Assembly (NCBI GenBank): GCA_021648725.1
Contig: JAKISF010000004.1
Span: forward strand, 1-64,000
Length of the DNA stretch: 64,000 bases
DNA from: Bacteroidales bacterium
GTDB lineage: Bacteria; Bacteroidota; Bacteroidia; Bacteroidales; JAADGE01
Reading direction: 5' to 3'
Positions 1 to 9,174 of this stretch are shown here, piece by piece. Position 1 is the first letter of the stretch, and each line of letters starts with the position of its first letter. A model generated the notes under the pieces. That model was not told the origin of the DNA and did no database searches. It saw only the letters and a list, made by a program, of their open reading frames with translations. Position numbers and translations under genes: made by a program.

Positions 1-349
1 AAATATTTTACACAAGTGCAGGGAAATAGGGCGAAATGAATTAAAAACCTTGCACTTGTATATGTAAATAATCTTATAAATGACTGAAAAATAAATATAT
101 TAGCGTTTTTCAGCAAGCCCTAAGTAAATGATTTAAAGATAGTATATTTTATTAAAATTTTAAAGTCAGTATCTATTGCTCAGAGTACGAAGATGTTTCT
201 TTTACGAGAAACCTCTTTTTTTATTTGAAATAATCTTTACTCTGTCAAAAATATCCGAACTAACCAAATTTGCTAAAGCAAAAAAAAAATACTATATTTA
301 CTGTATATTAAAAAGAGACCACTGGCAAAACCATGATTTTCACAAAAAA
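1..349. other. Leader region before the first kinase
   Basis: This 349-bp stretch has no credible gene. The only structure seen is a 9-bp inverted repeat, acaagtgca at 12-20 and tgcacttgt at 51-59, separated by 30 nt. It could be a weak hairpin downstream of a gene lying to the left of the window or a regulatory site for the kinase to the right. No clear TAnnTTTG promoter was identified here. Confidence 0.4.
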
Positions 350-3300
350 ATGAAAAAAAAACCGACATACTCAGAATTGGAAAAAGAAAATAAACTTCTT
401 CTCAAAAAATTATCCGATAATGAATATGACACAAAATTTAACAGCTTTTTTAAAAACAATAAAGCTGTAATGCTCGAAGTTGATACTTCAACAAAACAAA
501 TTATAAATGCAAATGATGCTGCAATTAACTTTTACGGATATAAAAAAGAAGATTTACTTAAAAAATCAATATATGATTTAAATACTTTATCTGCCGATGA
601 GATTGATAAGCTGATGAAAGAAGCAATCTCAAAAAAGTCAAACCTGTTACAATTTAAACATAAATTAGCAGGCGGCACTATTAAAGATGTCGAAATTTAT
701 GCATCTCCGCTTAAAGTTAACAACAAACTTCATTTGTTTACTACTGTTTTTGACATCTCGACAAGAAAAAAAGCAGAAGAAAACCTAAAAACCCGAATTG
801 AAGAATTTATATCATTAAGTGCAGAATACAAAGTACAAAATAAAATACTAAAAGAAGCAAAAGAAAAAGCCGAAGAAAATGAAAAAAAGTTTTCGGTTCT
901 TTTCAATAATGCCTCAATAGGTATTTTAGTAGCAGATGTTAAAACAAGAAAATTCCAATTTGCAAACCCGGCAATATGTAAATTGCTTGGATATACCGAA
1001 AATGAATTAAAAAAGATGAGTGTTAATAATATTCATCCTAAAGAATCATTAAATAGTGTAATTGCAGAATTTGAAGCTCAGGCAAAAAAAGAAAAAACAT
1101 TAGCCCCAAATTTGCCTTGCCTAAGAAAAGACGGCTCAATTATTTACACAAACATTAACACAACCTCCTATGTTATAAATAATGTAAAATATAATATCGG
1201 ATTTTTTACGGATATTACAGAACAAAGAGAAACCGACTTAAAAATAAAAAAACAAAATGAAGAATATGCAGCATTAAACGAAGAATATAAAACCCAAAAT
1301 GACGAACTTATTAAAGCCGTTGAAAAAGCTAAAAAAAGTGAACAACGCTATAAATTACTCTCAAATGCAAGCTTTGAAGCAATATTTATTTCAGAAAACG
1401 GATATTGCATAGAACAAAACCAAACCGCCTCAAAAATGTTCGGATATTCTGATGAAGAAGCAGTAGGACTATTTGCAACTGAAATTTTTGATGAAGAAAG
1501 CAAGCAAATTGTTATTAACAATATTAAGAACGATTATAAAAAACCCTATGAAGTTATTGCAATAAAAAGAGACGGAACAAAATTCCATGCCGAAATTCAA
1601 GGAATTACATACTACCATAAAAACAAAAAACTAAGATTTAGTGCAATAAGAGATATTACCGAAAGAAAAAAAGCAGAAGCAGCCAAATTAGAAAGCGAAA
1701 CTAAATTTAAAACAATTGTTGAAACAGTTAATGATTGGATATGGGAAATTGACAGAAACGGAGTATATACATATTCAAGTCCAAATGCATTTTCTATATT
1801 AGGCTACACAAAAAATGAAATCCTCGGAAAAACACCTTTCGACTTTATGCCCGAATATGAAAAAACAAGAATTAATAAAATATTTACAGATATTATTAAA
1901 CAAGGAAAACCGATAAATAAAATCGAAAATATTAACATCCACAAAAAAGGAAATGAAATTATTCTTGAAACCAGAGGTGTTCCCTTCTTTGATTCAAACA
2001 ACAACTTACTCGGCTACAGAGGTGTTGACAGAGATATAACATACAGAAAAAAAACAGAAAAAGAACTAATTAAATTAAAGATGGCAGTAGAACAAAGTGC
2101 AAATTCTATCGTCATTACCGATACCGAAGGATTGATTGAATACACAAATCCCAAATTCTCTGAATTAACCGGATATTCTAAAAAAGAAACACTCGGAAAA
2201 AACATAAACTTTCTTAAAGCAGGAACACAAGAAAAAGAATATTATGAAAAAATGTGGAAAACTATTACTAACGGAAAAGAGTGGGAAGGTAAGTTTCATA
2301 ATATAACAAAAAAAGGGGAACTGTTTTGGGAAAAAGTAAGAATTACACCTTTAAAAAATAACGACGGCAAAATAGTTAACTTCATTGCAATTAAAGAAGA
2401 TATTACAGCTGAGAAAAAAACAAAAAAACAACTGTCACTTGCACACGAAACAATAAAAGAAAACGAAATATACCTCAGTAATATCCTGAACACGGCTAAC
2501 GAAGGTCTGTGGATTATTGACACAAACTCAATTACTCTTGATGTAAACAAAGAAATGTGCAAAATTTTAGGTCTTACCGAAAAAGAAGTCATTGACAAAT
2601 CAATATTCAATTTCGTTGATGAAAAAAATTCTCTAATTTTTAAAGAGCAATTAAAAAAGAGAGCAAAAGGAATTTCTTCAAATTATGAAATTGAACTTTT
2701 ATCAAGTTCCGGAAAAGTTACTCCCTGCTTATTCAAAACAACACCTATTTACAATTCAGAGAAAGAAAGAATCGGTTCTTTTGCAATGGTTACAGACATT
2801 TCAGAACTTAAAGATGCCTACAATAAATTAGACACAAAAAATAAAGAACTTATTAAAGCAAAAGAAAAAGCCGAAGAAAGTGACAGATTAAAAACCGATT
2901 TCATTAATAATATGTCGCATGAAATCAGAACACCCATGAACGGAATAATGGGTTTCTCCGAACTGCTTAATACTCCGAACTTAACAGCAGAAAAACTCAA
3001 AAACTATATCAGTATTATTCAAAACAGCGGGCATCAACTAATGAGAATTATTGATGATATATTGGAAATTTCAAAACTCGGAACCAAGCAAATTAAAGCA
3101 ACAGAACATAAACTATGTTTAAATGATTTACTTTATGAGCTGTTCTCGATATTTGATATAAAAGCAAAAGAAAACAAAACACCATTATATTTAATTAAAG
3201 GGCTCTCGGACAAAAAAAGTACAATAACTACCGATGAATCAAAACTAAATAAAATACTCAGTAATTTATTAGAAAATGCACTAAAGTTTACCAATACGGG

Positions 3301-3988
3301 TTATATTGAATTCGGCTACAATATTATTAACAACAAAATTGAAATATATGTAAAAGACACAGGAATAGGCATTAAACCTGAGAAACAAAAAACAATATTT
3401 GAAAGATTCTCACAAGAAGACGAAGGAATATCCGCTATAGTCGGAGGTTTAGGCTTAGGTTTATCTATTGCAAAAGAAAATGCAGAACTTCTGGGCGGAA
3501 AAATTACCGTAAAATCTGAAAAAGGTAAAGGCTCTGTTTTTTTAGTTACAATTCCTTATAAACCCGTAACTGTTACAACAGATGAAATTGAACAGAAAAA
3601 AAAGAAACCCAAAGATTTAAAATCAAACAAAATATTAATTGTTGAAGATGAAGAAATAAATTTTTTATACATTGAAACATTAATAGAAACATTTGATATT
3701 AACTGTAAAATAATACACGCCAAAACAGGTAAAGATGCTGTTGAAATTTGCAAAGCTAAAACAGATATCGACTTAATTCTTATGGACATTAAAATGCCTG
3801 TAATGAACGGCTATGAAGCAACAAAACTAATAAAAGAAATACATCCCGACATTCCTGTCGTTGCTCAAACTGCATATTCTACTCCCGAGCATAAAAATAA
3901 AGCAAAAGCTGCCGGATGTGATGACTATATATCAAAACCGATTAAACAAGAAACATTAATTTCGATTATTAATAAATATCTTAATTAA
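350..3988 (+). CDS. Multi-PAS hybrid sensor histidine kinase
   Basis: Predicted soluble hybrid histidine kinase of 1212 residues that senses a signal through PAS domains and phosphorylates its own receiver. Six PAS units begin near residues 34, 182, 334, 452, 580 and 712, several linked by the typical DITERKKAE segment. They are followed by HisKA with the phospho-acceptor His857 in [11 protein letters not shown], a HATPase_c domain with N box NLLENALKF (about 976) and G box GLGLGLSIAKEN (about 1033), and a C-terminal receiver (1094-1210) with phospho-acceptor Asp1146 in LMDIKMPVMNG. No membrane segment is evident. I chose ATG 350 because the upstream extension to a TTG at 176 encodes sequence unlike the family. 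The stop codon abuts the start of the next kinase, so the two are probably co-transcribed. Ligand and partner regulators are unknown. Confidence 0.9.
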   Translation: MKKKPTYSELEKENKLLLKKLSDNEYDTKFNSFFKNNKAVMLEVDTSTKQIINANDAAINFYGYKKEDLLKKSIYDLNTLSADEIDKLMKEAISKKSNLLQFKHKLAGGTIKDVEIYASPLKVNNKLHLFTTVFDISTRKKAEENLKTRIEEFISLSAEYKVQNKILKEAKEKAEENEKKFSVLFNNASIGILVADVKTRKFQFANPAICKLLGYTENELKKMSVNNIHPKESLNSVIAEFEAQAKKEKTLAPNLPCLRKDGSIIYTNINTTSYVINNVKYNIGFFTDITEQRETDLKIKKQNEEYAALNEEYKTQNDELIKAVEKAKKSEQRYKLLSNASFEAIFISENGYCIEQNQTASKMFGYSDEEAVGLFATEIFDEESKQIVINNIKNDYKKPYEVIAIKRDGTKFHAEIQGITYYHKNKKLRFSAIRDITERKKAEAAKLESETKFKTIVETVNDWIWEIDRNGVYTYSSPNAFSILGYTKNEILGKTPFDFMPEYEKTRINKIFTDIIKQGKPINKIENINIHKKGNEIILETRGVPFFDSNNNLLGYRGVDRDITYRKKTEKELIKLKMAVEQSANSIVITDTEGLIEYTNPKFSELTGYSKKETLGKNINFLKAGTQEKEYYEKMWKTITNGKEWEGKFHNITKKGELFWEKVRITPLKNNDGKIVNFIAIKEDITAEKKTKKQLSLAHETIKENEIYLSNILNTANEGLWIIDTNSITLDVNKEMCKILGLTEKEVIDKSIFNFVDEKNSLIFKEQLKKRAKGISSNYEIELLSSSGKVTPCLFKTTPIYNSEKERIGSFAMVTDISELKDAYNKLDTKNKELIKAKEKAEESDRLKTDFINNMSHEIRTPMNGIMGFSELLNTPNLTAEKLKNYISIIQNSGHQLMRIIDDILEISKLGTKQIKATEHKLCLNDLLYELFSIFDIKAKENKTPLYLIKGLSDKKSTITTDESKLNKILSNLLENALKFTNTGYIEFGYNIINNKIEIYVKDTGIGIKPEKQKTIFERFSQEDEGISAIVGGLGLGLSIAKENAELLGGKITVKSEKGKGSVFLVTIPYKPVTVTTDEIEQKKKKPKDLKSNKILIVEDEEINFLYIETLIETFDINCKIIHAKTGKDAVEICKAKTDIDLILMDIKMPVMNGYEATKLIKEIHPDIPVVAQTAYSTPEHKNKAKAAGCDDYISKPIKQETLISIINKYLN

Positions 3989-5869
3989 ATGAAACAAAGT
4001 CAAAAAAGCAATAATAAAACTTGCTGTAAAGAAAATAAATTAAAAATTCTATTAGATTTATCTGAAGAAATTATTATTGAACTCGACTCTGACGGAAATA
4101 TTATTCTTGCAAATAAAAAAGCTTGCAAACTTTTAGGGAGTAAAGAAAACGAGATAATAGGGAAAAACTGGTTTGACAACTTCATTCCTGAAAAAACAAA
4201 AAACGAAATATTACCTGCCTTCAAAAAATTATTTAACGGAAAAATAGATAATATTGATTTTTATAAAAATCCTGTTTTAACAAAAACAGGTGAAGAAAGA
4301 TTAATTTTATGGCATAACACAACAACTAAAAATAAAAAAGGTAAAATCATATCTCTTTTAAGTGCAGGAAATGACATAACAGAACATAAAAAAACAAAAA
4401 AAGACCTTAAAGAAAGTGAAGAAAAATATAAAAATATTATTGACAATCTTATAGATATTTATTATCGAGCCGACCAATTCGGAAATCTAACAATGCTCAG
4501 TCCCTCGGGGCTTAAAATATTCGGTTACAAAAACCTCGATGAAGTAATAGGGCGTTCGCTCAATATTTTGTATAAAACAGAAGACGAACGAAATAAATTT
4601 GTCTCTTTGCTTAAAAAATTCGGCAAAGTAGAAAACTACCGTACAATGCTGACAAGTGAAAACGGAAAAGAAATTTATGTTGAAACTACCGCCAATATAA
4701 TATTGAACGACAAAGGGAATTATATAGGTGTTGAAGGCATAGTAAGAGATATTACCGAAAGAAAAAAAGCGGAAATGTTTTATCAAAAAACCGTAAATTC
4801 ATTAAGTGAGCCTTTACACATAATAGATAAAGATTATAAAATAATTTTTGCAAATGCAGCATTTTTTAAACTCTTAAAAAGTCTTAGCCTCTCAACAGAT
4901 ATCATAGGTAAAAAAGTATATAAAGCTTTTGATCTTCCTTTTGAAAGAGTAATAAAAGAATACAAAAAAGTTTTTAAGACAGGTAAAGAGCTTAAAGTAC
5001 AAGAAGTTACAAGAATAGGAACTAATACTATACATACAAAAACAACAAAAACTCCCATTACTGAGAACGGCAAAGTAGATAAGATAATTACAAGCTTTGT
5101 TGATATTACCGAAAGAAAAAAAGCTGAAGATAAACTCATTTCAGCAAAAGAAAGAGCAGAAGAAAGCGACAGGTTAAAAACCGAGTTTATAAATAATATG
5201 TCGCACGAAATCAGAACTCCGATGAACGGAATAATTGGCTTCTCACAACTTCTCGACAATCCTGATCTGTCATACCAAAAATTAAAAAACTACATCAACA
5301 TTATTCAAAACAGCGGAAAACAATTAATGCGTATTATTGATGATATACTTGAAATTTCAAAACTCGGAACAAAACAAGTAAAAACAAATGAATCAAAAAT
5401 TTGTTTAAACGATTTATTGTTAGAACTGTTTTCTATTTTCAGTATTAAAGCCAAAGAAATCAAAATTCCGTTATATTTCAAAAAAGGACTTCCCGACAAA
5501 GAAAGTTTCATTATAACCGATGACTCTAAATTAAGTAAAATTCTTAGTAATTTGCTTGAAAATGCTTTAAAATTTACAAATGAAGGTTATATTGAGTTCG
5601 GCTACTCCTTAAACCACAATCAAATTCAAATTTTTGTAAAAGATACCGGAATAGGAATTGACTCTGAAAAACAAGAACAAATTTTTGAACGTTTTTCGCA
5701 AGAAGAAGAAACTATTTCAAAACAAGCGGGAGGCTTAGGCTTAGGCTTATCCATTGCAAAAGAAAATGCCGAATTAATAGGAGGCAAAATTACGCTGACA
5801 TCCGAAAAAGGCAAAGGTTCAACTTTTTATTTAACTATACCTTATAAAACTGAATTTATAAAAAACTAA
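3989..5869 (+). CDS. PAS sensor histidine kinase, paralogue of its neighbour
   Basis: Histidine kinase of 626 residues with three PAS units starting near residues 20, 147 and 265, HisKA with His406 in [11 protein letters not shown], and HATPase_c with N box around Asn525 and G box GLGLGLSIAKENAE. There is no receiver domain and no membrane segment. Its ATG directly follows the stop codon of the upstream hybrid kinase with no gap, which implies one operon. The kinase core is nearly the same as that of the upstream gene: both contain NYI-IIQNSG and QLMRIIDDILEISKLGTKQ, so this looks like a tandem duplication followed by changes in the sensor part. Lacking a receiver, it may pass phosphate to the neighbour's receiver or to a partner elsewhere. 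It ends 7 bp from a convergent gene. Confidence 0.9.
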   Translation: MKQSQKSNNKTCCKENKLKILLDLSEEIIIELDSDGNIILANKKACKLLGSKENEIIGKNWFDNFIPEKTKNEILPAFKKLFNGKIDNIDFYKNPVLTKTGEERLILWHNTTTKNKKGKIISLLSAGNDITEHKKTKKDLKESEEKYKNIIDNLIDIYYRADQFGNLTMLSPSGLKIFGYKNLDEVIGRSLNILYKTEDERNKFVSLLKKFGKVENYRTMLTSENGKEIYVETTANIILNDKGNYIGVEGIVRDITERKKAEMFYQKTVNSLSEPLHIIDKDYKIIFANAAFFKLLKSLSLSTDIIGKKVYKAFDLPFERVIKEYKKVFKTGKELKVQEVTRIGTNTIHTKTTKTPITENGKVDKIITSFVDITERKKAEDKLISAKERAEESDRLKTEFINNMSHEIRTPMNGIIGFSQLLDNPDLSYQKLKNYINIIQNSGKQLMRIIDDILEISKLGTKQVKTNESKICLNDLLLELFSIFSIKAKEIKIPLYFKKGLPDKESFIITDDSKLSKILSNLLENALKFTNEGYIEFGYSLNHNQIQIFVKDTGIGIDSEKQEQIFERFSQEEETISKQAGGLGLGLSIAKENAELIGGKITLTSEKGKGSTFYLTIPYKTEFIKN

Positions 5870-5876
5870 AGCTTTA

Positions 5877-6410
5877 TTACTGAATTGTATCTATTCCTGA
5901 AAAAAGAAAATTACCTCCTGTTTTTTTAAAACGCAATACTATTTCGTTGCCTGATACAAAACCGTCTTCAGGGTCAGAATCGGTAACGGTAATAAAAAAT
6001 TTAAAGTCGGCATCAGGCTCATTAGATCTTATAATCCGCATTTTGCTTTCATCATCAAGCCTTGCCATAACATTATCGTCAAAAATTTGAGGCATTTCAT
6101 AAGTATAAAATTCATCAAATTTCAGATAGAAAAAATTATCAAAATCAATAATAACTTTTTTATCGTTTGCAGAAGGTAACTCATCGGCTGCAGAAGCTAA
6201 CAACTTCAAATCTCCCATTTGCATAGAAAACTTAACCGAATCAGTACAAATATTCTTTAAAGAACTTTTATCTGAATTTTTAACAGCTTTTTTAAATTCT
6301 GTCCATGTTTGAAGCAACTCCGGTTCAGTCTGAATATCAGCAATATCCTGTCCGAAAATATTATTAAACGTAAAAAAAAGCGAGATAAAAAAAAGAATTC
6401 CGGTTTTCAT
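5877..6410 (-). CDS. Predicted secreted protein of unknown function
   Basis: A 177-residue protein starting MKTGILFFISLFF with a hydrophobic signal peptide likely cleaved after the FGQ segment. I chose the ATG at 6410 because it places a clean signal peptide at the N-terminus; a longer upstream reading gives non-signal sequence. The mature part is acidic and mixed alpha/beta in character, with no motif I recognise. It may be a small periplasmic domain of the SnoaL or DUF4348-like kind, but that is only a guess from size and from the segment LQTWTEFKKAVKNSD. It converges on the kinase gene with a 7-bp gap. Confidence 0.65.
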   Translation of the reverse strand: MKTGILFFISLFFTFNNIFGQDIADIQTEPELLQTWTEFKKAVKNSDKSSLKNICTDSVKFSMQMGDLKLLASAADELPSANDKKVIIDFDNFFYLKFDEFYTYEMPQIFDDNVMARLDDESKMRIIRSNEPDADFKFFITVTDSDPEDGFVSGNEIVLRFKKTGGNFLFSGIDTIQ

Positions 6411-6545
6411 CAAAAAAAGTATTTTAAAATTTGTTATGTTATTATGAGCAACAGAAATGATAAACGCATAAAAGACAGTAAAAATCACATAAACCAAAAT
6501 AAATACTATTTTATCATTTTATTATTTTTTAAAACATGCTTTTTA

Positions 6546-6571
6546 TTAACAATTTGACGAAAAATTGTTAA
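6546..6571. other. 10-bp inverted repeat between two minus-strand genes
   Basis: The arms ttaacaattt (6546-6555) and aaattgttaa (6562-6571) are perfect complements around a 6-nt spacer. It lies between the sanA-like gene and the downstream secreted-protein gene, both on the minus strand. No strong T-run follows on either side, so an operator or weak hairpin is as likely as a terminator. Confidence 0.35.
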
Positions 6572-6636
6572 TAACTTGGGAAAGTCTTGTTTTTCGTTTT
6601 GTTTTTTAAAAAAAACAGCAATTTACTTTGACGAAA

Positions 6637-7278
6637 TTATTCAATAATAATTTTCTCGCCTAAAAATTTCGGTTTTGTACAAAGAATAAAAACATCAAGT
6701 ATTGCTTTTATACGAGCAAACCTTTCTCTGATTCGTGTTTTTAAACCGTTTCTTCCGTGAAGGTCTTTTGCATTATACCCTACGGCATTTATTCCGTTAT
6801 GTTTCGCAATAAATATAGCTCGCTCATTATGAAACTGTTGCGAAATAAATGTAATGCTTTCTTGTCCGAATACTTCTTTGCTTCGAATAACCGAATCAAA
6901 AGTTCTGAAACCGGCATAATCTAAATAAATACGTTTGGCAGGAATTCCTCTTTTTACCAAATCATCTTTAAATGTTTGCGGTTCGTTATAACTTGCTGCC
7001 GAGTTATCTCCGCTGACAAGTATGTATTTTATTTTGCCTTTTTTGTAGAGTTCAACAGCAGCATCAATTCTATATTTATAGTAGTAATTTAAACTTTTAC
7101 CGATATATTTTGAAGTACCGAGCAATAAACCGACTTTATTTTTCGGTATTTCATCAATATCATTATAACATAACTTCTTTTGAGCTTTAAAAATATTTTC
7201 GGAAACAATAAATAAAGTAAAAATCGACAATATTATTATTGCTGATATTCTTTTTATTTTTTGAATAAATCTTTTCAA
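6637..7278 (-). CDS. sanA: SanA/ElyC/YdcF-family membrane protein
   Basis: A 213-residue protein of the DUF218 family, close in pattern to E. coli SanA, which is tied to envelope barrier function and vancomycin exclusion at high temperature. An N-terminal membrane anchor (about residues 10-28) is followed by the family signatures GLLLGTSKY, YYYKYRIDAA, SGDNSAASYNEP, LDYAGFRTFDS and QQFHNERA, in the same order as in SanA. Predicted to sit on the periplasmic side of the inner membrane. The only usable start is a TTG at 7278, preceded in frame by a stop codon. It stands alone between hypB and a secreted protein on the same strand. The enzymatic activity of the family is not settled. Confidence 0.85.
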   Translation of the reverse strand: MKRFIQKIKRISAIIILSIFTLFIVSENIFKAQKKLCYNDIDEIPKNKVGLLLGTSKYIGKSLNYYYKYRIDAAVELYKKGKIKYILVSGDNSAASYNEPQTFKDDLVKRGIPAKRIYLDYAGFRTFDSVIRSKEVFGQESITFISQQFHNERAIFIAKHNGINAVGYNAKDLHGRNGLKTRIRERFARIKAILDVFILCTKPKFLGEKIIIE

Positions 7279-7397
7279 ATCTGTTTAATTTATCTGCAAA
7301 AATAGAAGAATAATAGTTACGGTATGAATTATTTGAGAAAACAGTAAATATTTCCTGTAGTTTACCGATTTATTCACACCGTAACTTGCGAAGATAT

Positions 7398-8177
7398 TTA
7401 TGCTTTTTGCATTTTCAATAATGCCTCATACCACTTATCCATTCCCTCGCCTGTCGTTGCAGAAACTTCAATAAATTCTAAATGATGATTTACCCGAAGA
7501 GCGTAGTTTTTTGCTGCTTTCATATCAAAATTTACATAAGGCAGAAGATCTATTTTATTAATGATGCAGATATCAGCATTTTCAAACATGGTCGGATATT
7601 TTATCGGCTTATCTTCGCCTTCGGTTGTGCTCATAATCACAAGCCGTTTGGCTTCTCCCAAATCAAATAATGACGGACAAACTAAATTCCCCACATTCTC
7701 AATAAAGACAATTGAGTTATCTTTAACATCTAACTTTTTAACAGCCTTATTAATCATATCCGCATCCAAATGGCAACCGTTTCCGGTATTGACCTGAATA
7801 ACAGGTGCTCCGGCTTTGCCTATTCGCTCAGCATCATTCATCGTTTGTTGGTCGCCTTCAATGATGTATAATTGAACTTTATCTTTTATATCTTTGATTG
7901 TTCTTTCAAGCAAAGTTGTTTTTCCCGAACCCGGAGAACTCATCATATTAATCGTAAAGATATTTTTTGCTTCAAAATAACCTCTGTTTCGTTCTGCCAG
8001 AAGATTGTTTTGACTTAAAATATCCGTTTCCAAATTTATTTGATGAGAATGACTGTGCTCGTGGTGGTGATGCCCGTAAGAATGATTGTGCTCATGTGCA
8101 TTTGTTTCGGCTTTTTCACCGAATACCGTCATTGTTATTTTGTTTCCGTCGCCTTCGCAACCGCAAGTTGTACACAT
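7398..8177 (-). CDS. hypB: Hydrogenase nickel incorporation GTPase HypB
   Basis: HypB of 259 residues, a GTPase that works with HypA to insert nickel into [NiFe] hydrogenase. The start at 8177 gives the family N-terminus MCTTCGC, the high-affinity nickel site, followed by a histidine-rich segment (several HH and HEH motifs around residues 28-45). The GTPase core shows the P-loop SSPGSGKTT, a Walker B region around FIENVGNLVCP with the conserved Cys, and the NKID guanine-specificity motif. A longer reading from a codon 21 nt upstream is not supported. It lies 61 bp downstream of hypA and is probably co-transcribed with it. No hydrogenase structural gene is in the window. Confidence 0.95.
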   Translation of the reverse strand: MCTTCGCEGDGNKITMTVFGEKAETNAHEHNHSYGHHHHEHSHSHQINLETDILSQNNLLAERNRGYFEAKNIFTINMMSSPGSGKTTLLERTIKDIKDKVQLYIIEGDQQTMNDAERIGKAGAPVIQVNTGNGCHLDADMINKAVKKLDVKDNSIVFIENVGNLVCPSLFDLGEAKRLVIMSTTEGEDKPIKYPTMFENADICIINKIDLLPYVNFDMKAAKNYALRVNHHLEFIEVSATTGEGMDKWYEALLKMQKA

Positions 8178-8238
8178 AATAAAAATGTTTATTTGCACTT
8201 CGACTTTGCTCAGTGCAGGTTATTGACTGTTGATTATT

Positions 8239-8580
8239 TTAATCTACTAAAATTGATTTTACTTTCATCTCTTTGCCTTGTAATATTTCTGTTTTGTATG
8301 AATCGCATTCGGGACACAAGGTATAAACATTTTCGGTTTTAAATTCATGCTTGCAATCTACACATTTTGATTTTGCCTGAATGATATTAATTTTTATTTC
8401 GGCATCTTTCAGCATTGTTCTTGGTTTTATGCTGTCGAATGCAAAGTTCAAAGCATCCAATTCAATGCCTGAAACTGTTCCTATATCCATTTCTAATTCT
8501 GTAATCTTATTTGCATTTGCTTTCTTTGCTTCACTTTCAGCAATATCAACAATACTTGCCACAATTGACATCTCGTGCAT
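8239..8580 (-). CDS. hypA: Hydrogenase nickel chaperone HypA
   Basis: HypA of 113 residues. It starts with MHEMSIV, whose His2 is the nickel ligand in this family, and carries the zinc-binding CVDC and CPEC pairs near residues 73-76 and 90-93. It delivers nickel to HypB and hydrogenase maturation in the cytoplasm. A -7 box TAACTTTG is visible on the minus strand at 8598-8605. The gene is intact, whereas a second, broken copy of its 5' end lies at 9531-9667 beyond an inserted HEPN/MNT pair. Confidence 0.95.
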   Translation of the reverse strand: MHEMSIVASIVDIAESEAKKANANKITELEMDIGTVSGIELDALNFAFDSIKPRTMLKDAEIKINIIQAKSKCVDCKHEFKTENVYTLCPECDSYKTEILQGKEMKVKSILVD

Positions 8581-8710
8581 ACCTATTATCTTTTGTTCAA
8601 AGTTAAGTCAAAAAAAACTTACCGGAAATGATATATGTCAGTATCCGGATATATTTTTATAAACCGGGGAAAGATTATCATGTGACTATTCAAAAATAAT
8701 TTCGTTTATA
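8444..8710. repeat. hypA-leader repeat, copy 1 (complete)
   Basis: Reference copy of a repeat present three times between 8.4 and 10.8 kb. It spans the first third of hypA, its leader, the palindrome-bearing core atgtcagtatccggatat (8635-8652, with the 8-bp palindrome ATCCGGAT) and a tail resembling atgtgactattc and caaaaataattt. Copy 2 keeps the hypA side and core; copy 3 keeps the core and tail. Confidence 0.75.
8598..8605 (-). promoter_or_regulatory. Probable -7 box of the hypAB operon
   Basis: The minus strand reads TAACTTTG here, matching the Bacteroidota -7 consensus TAnnTTTG, 18 bp upstream of the hypA ATG. The duplicated copy of this leader at 9685-9692 keeps a matching box (TACTTTTG). 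No clear TTG -33 box is visible at the usual distance. Confidence 0.5.
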
Positions 8711-8750
8711 TTGAACACATGTTAATAGTAAAGATAAATTAAATATTTCG

Positions 8751-8758
8751 TATATTTG
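8751..8758 (+). promoter_or_regulatory. Probable -7 box of the HEPN/MNT operon
   Basis: The sequence tatatttg matches TAnnTTTG and lies 17 bp upstream of the HEPN start codon. No Shine-Dalgarno sequence is seen, as is usual in this phylum. Confidence 0.5.
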
Positions 8759-8775
8759 TAAAAACAAATTGTTTA

Positions 8776-9174
8776 ATGAGTAACGAAATAGATATTGGAA
8801 AAATAGTAAGCCATTGGATAAAAACATCTGATGAAGATTTTGATGCTGTGAACTCCTTGTTTAAATCTAAAACTTATCATTGGGCATTATTTTTAGGTCA
8901 TATTTCTACAGAGAAATTATTAAAAGCATACTTTGTTAAAGTTAAAAAGAAACACTCGCCGCCAATCCATAATTTATTAAGAATTGCTGAAAAATGTGAA
9001 CTTGAACTAACAGAAGAGTATAAAGATTGGTTAGATGCAATCTCATTATTTAATATTAATGCAAGATATGACGATTTTAAACGTGAATTCTATAAGCAAT
9101 GTACAAAAGAATTTACAAAACTTTGGATTGAACGAATTAATGAAATAAGAGAATGGATAAGACTGAAATTATAA
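8776..9174 (+). CDS. HEPN-domain protein of a HEPN/MNT pair
   Basis: A 132-residue all-helical protein with HEPN features: HWALFLGHISTEKLLKAYF near residues 35-53, the H-bearing PPIHNLL segment near 62-68 and an ARYDD motif near 95-99. HEPN proteins paired with minimal nucleotidyltransferases form toxin-antitoxin-like modules in which the HEPN partner can act as an RNase. I do not see the classical RX4-6H catalytic motif, so RNase activity is uncertain and the pair could have another role. It overlaps the MNT gene by 22 bp, as expected for a co-translated pair. It sits immediately outside hypA in an island between repeat copies. Confidence 0.85.
   Translation: MSNEIDIGKIVSHWIKTSDEDFDAVNSLFKSKTYHWALFLGHISTEKLLKAYFVKVKKKHSPPIHNLLRIAEKCELELTEEYKDWLDAISLFNINARYDDFKREFYKQCTKEFTKLWIERINEIREWIRLKL

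Noticed and set aside
4834-5259. Long minus-strand frame inside the second kinase
   Set aside because: It is a shadow of the PAS and HisKA coding sequence; its translation is low-complexity and lacks any domain.
6309-6557. Plus-strand frame of about 80 codons near 6.3-6.6 kb
   Set aside because: It overlaps the signal-peptide region of the minus-strand gene and is made of Lys/Asn/Phe runs expected from AT-rich DNA.
8040-8342. Plus-strand open frame across the start of hypB and the end of hypA
   Set aside because: It is antisense to two well-supported genes, with no family signature and no promoter; it mirrors the His-rich codons of hypB.
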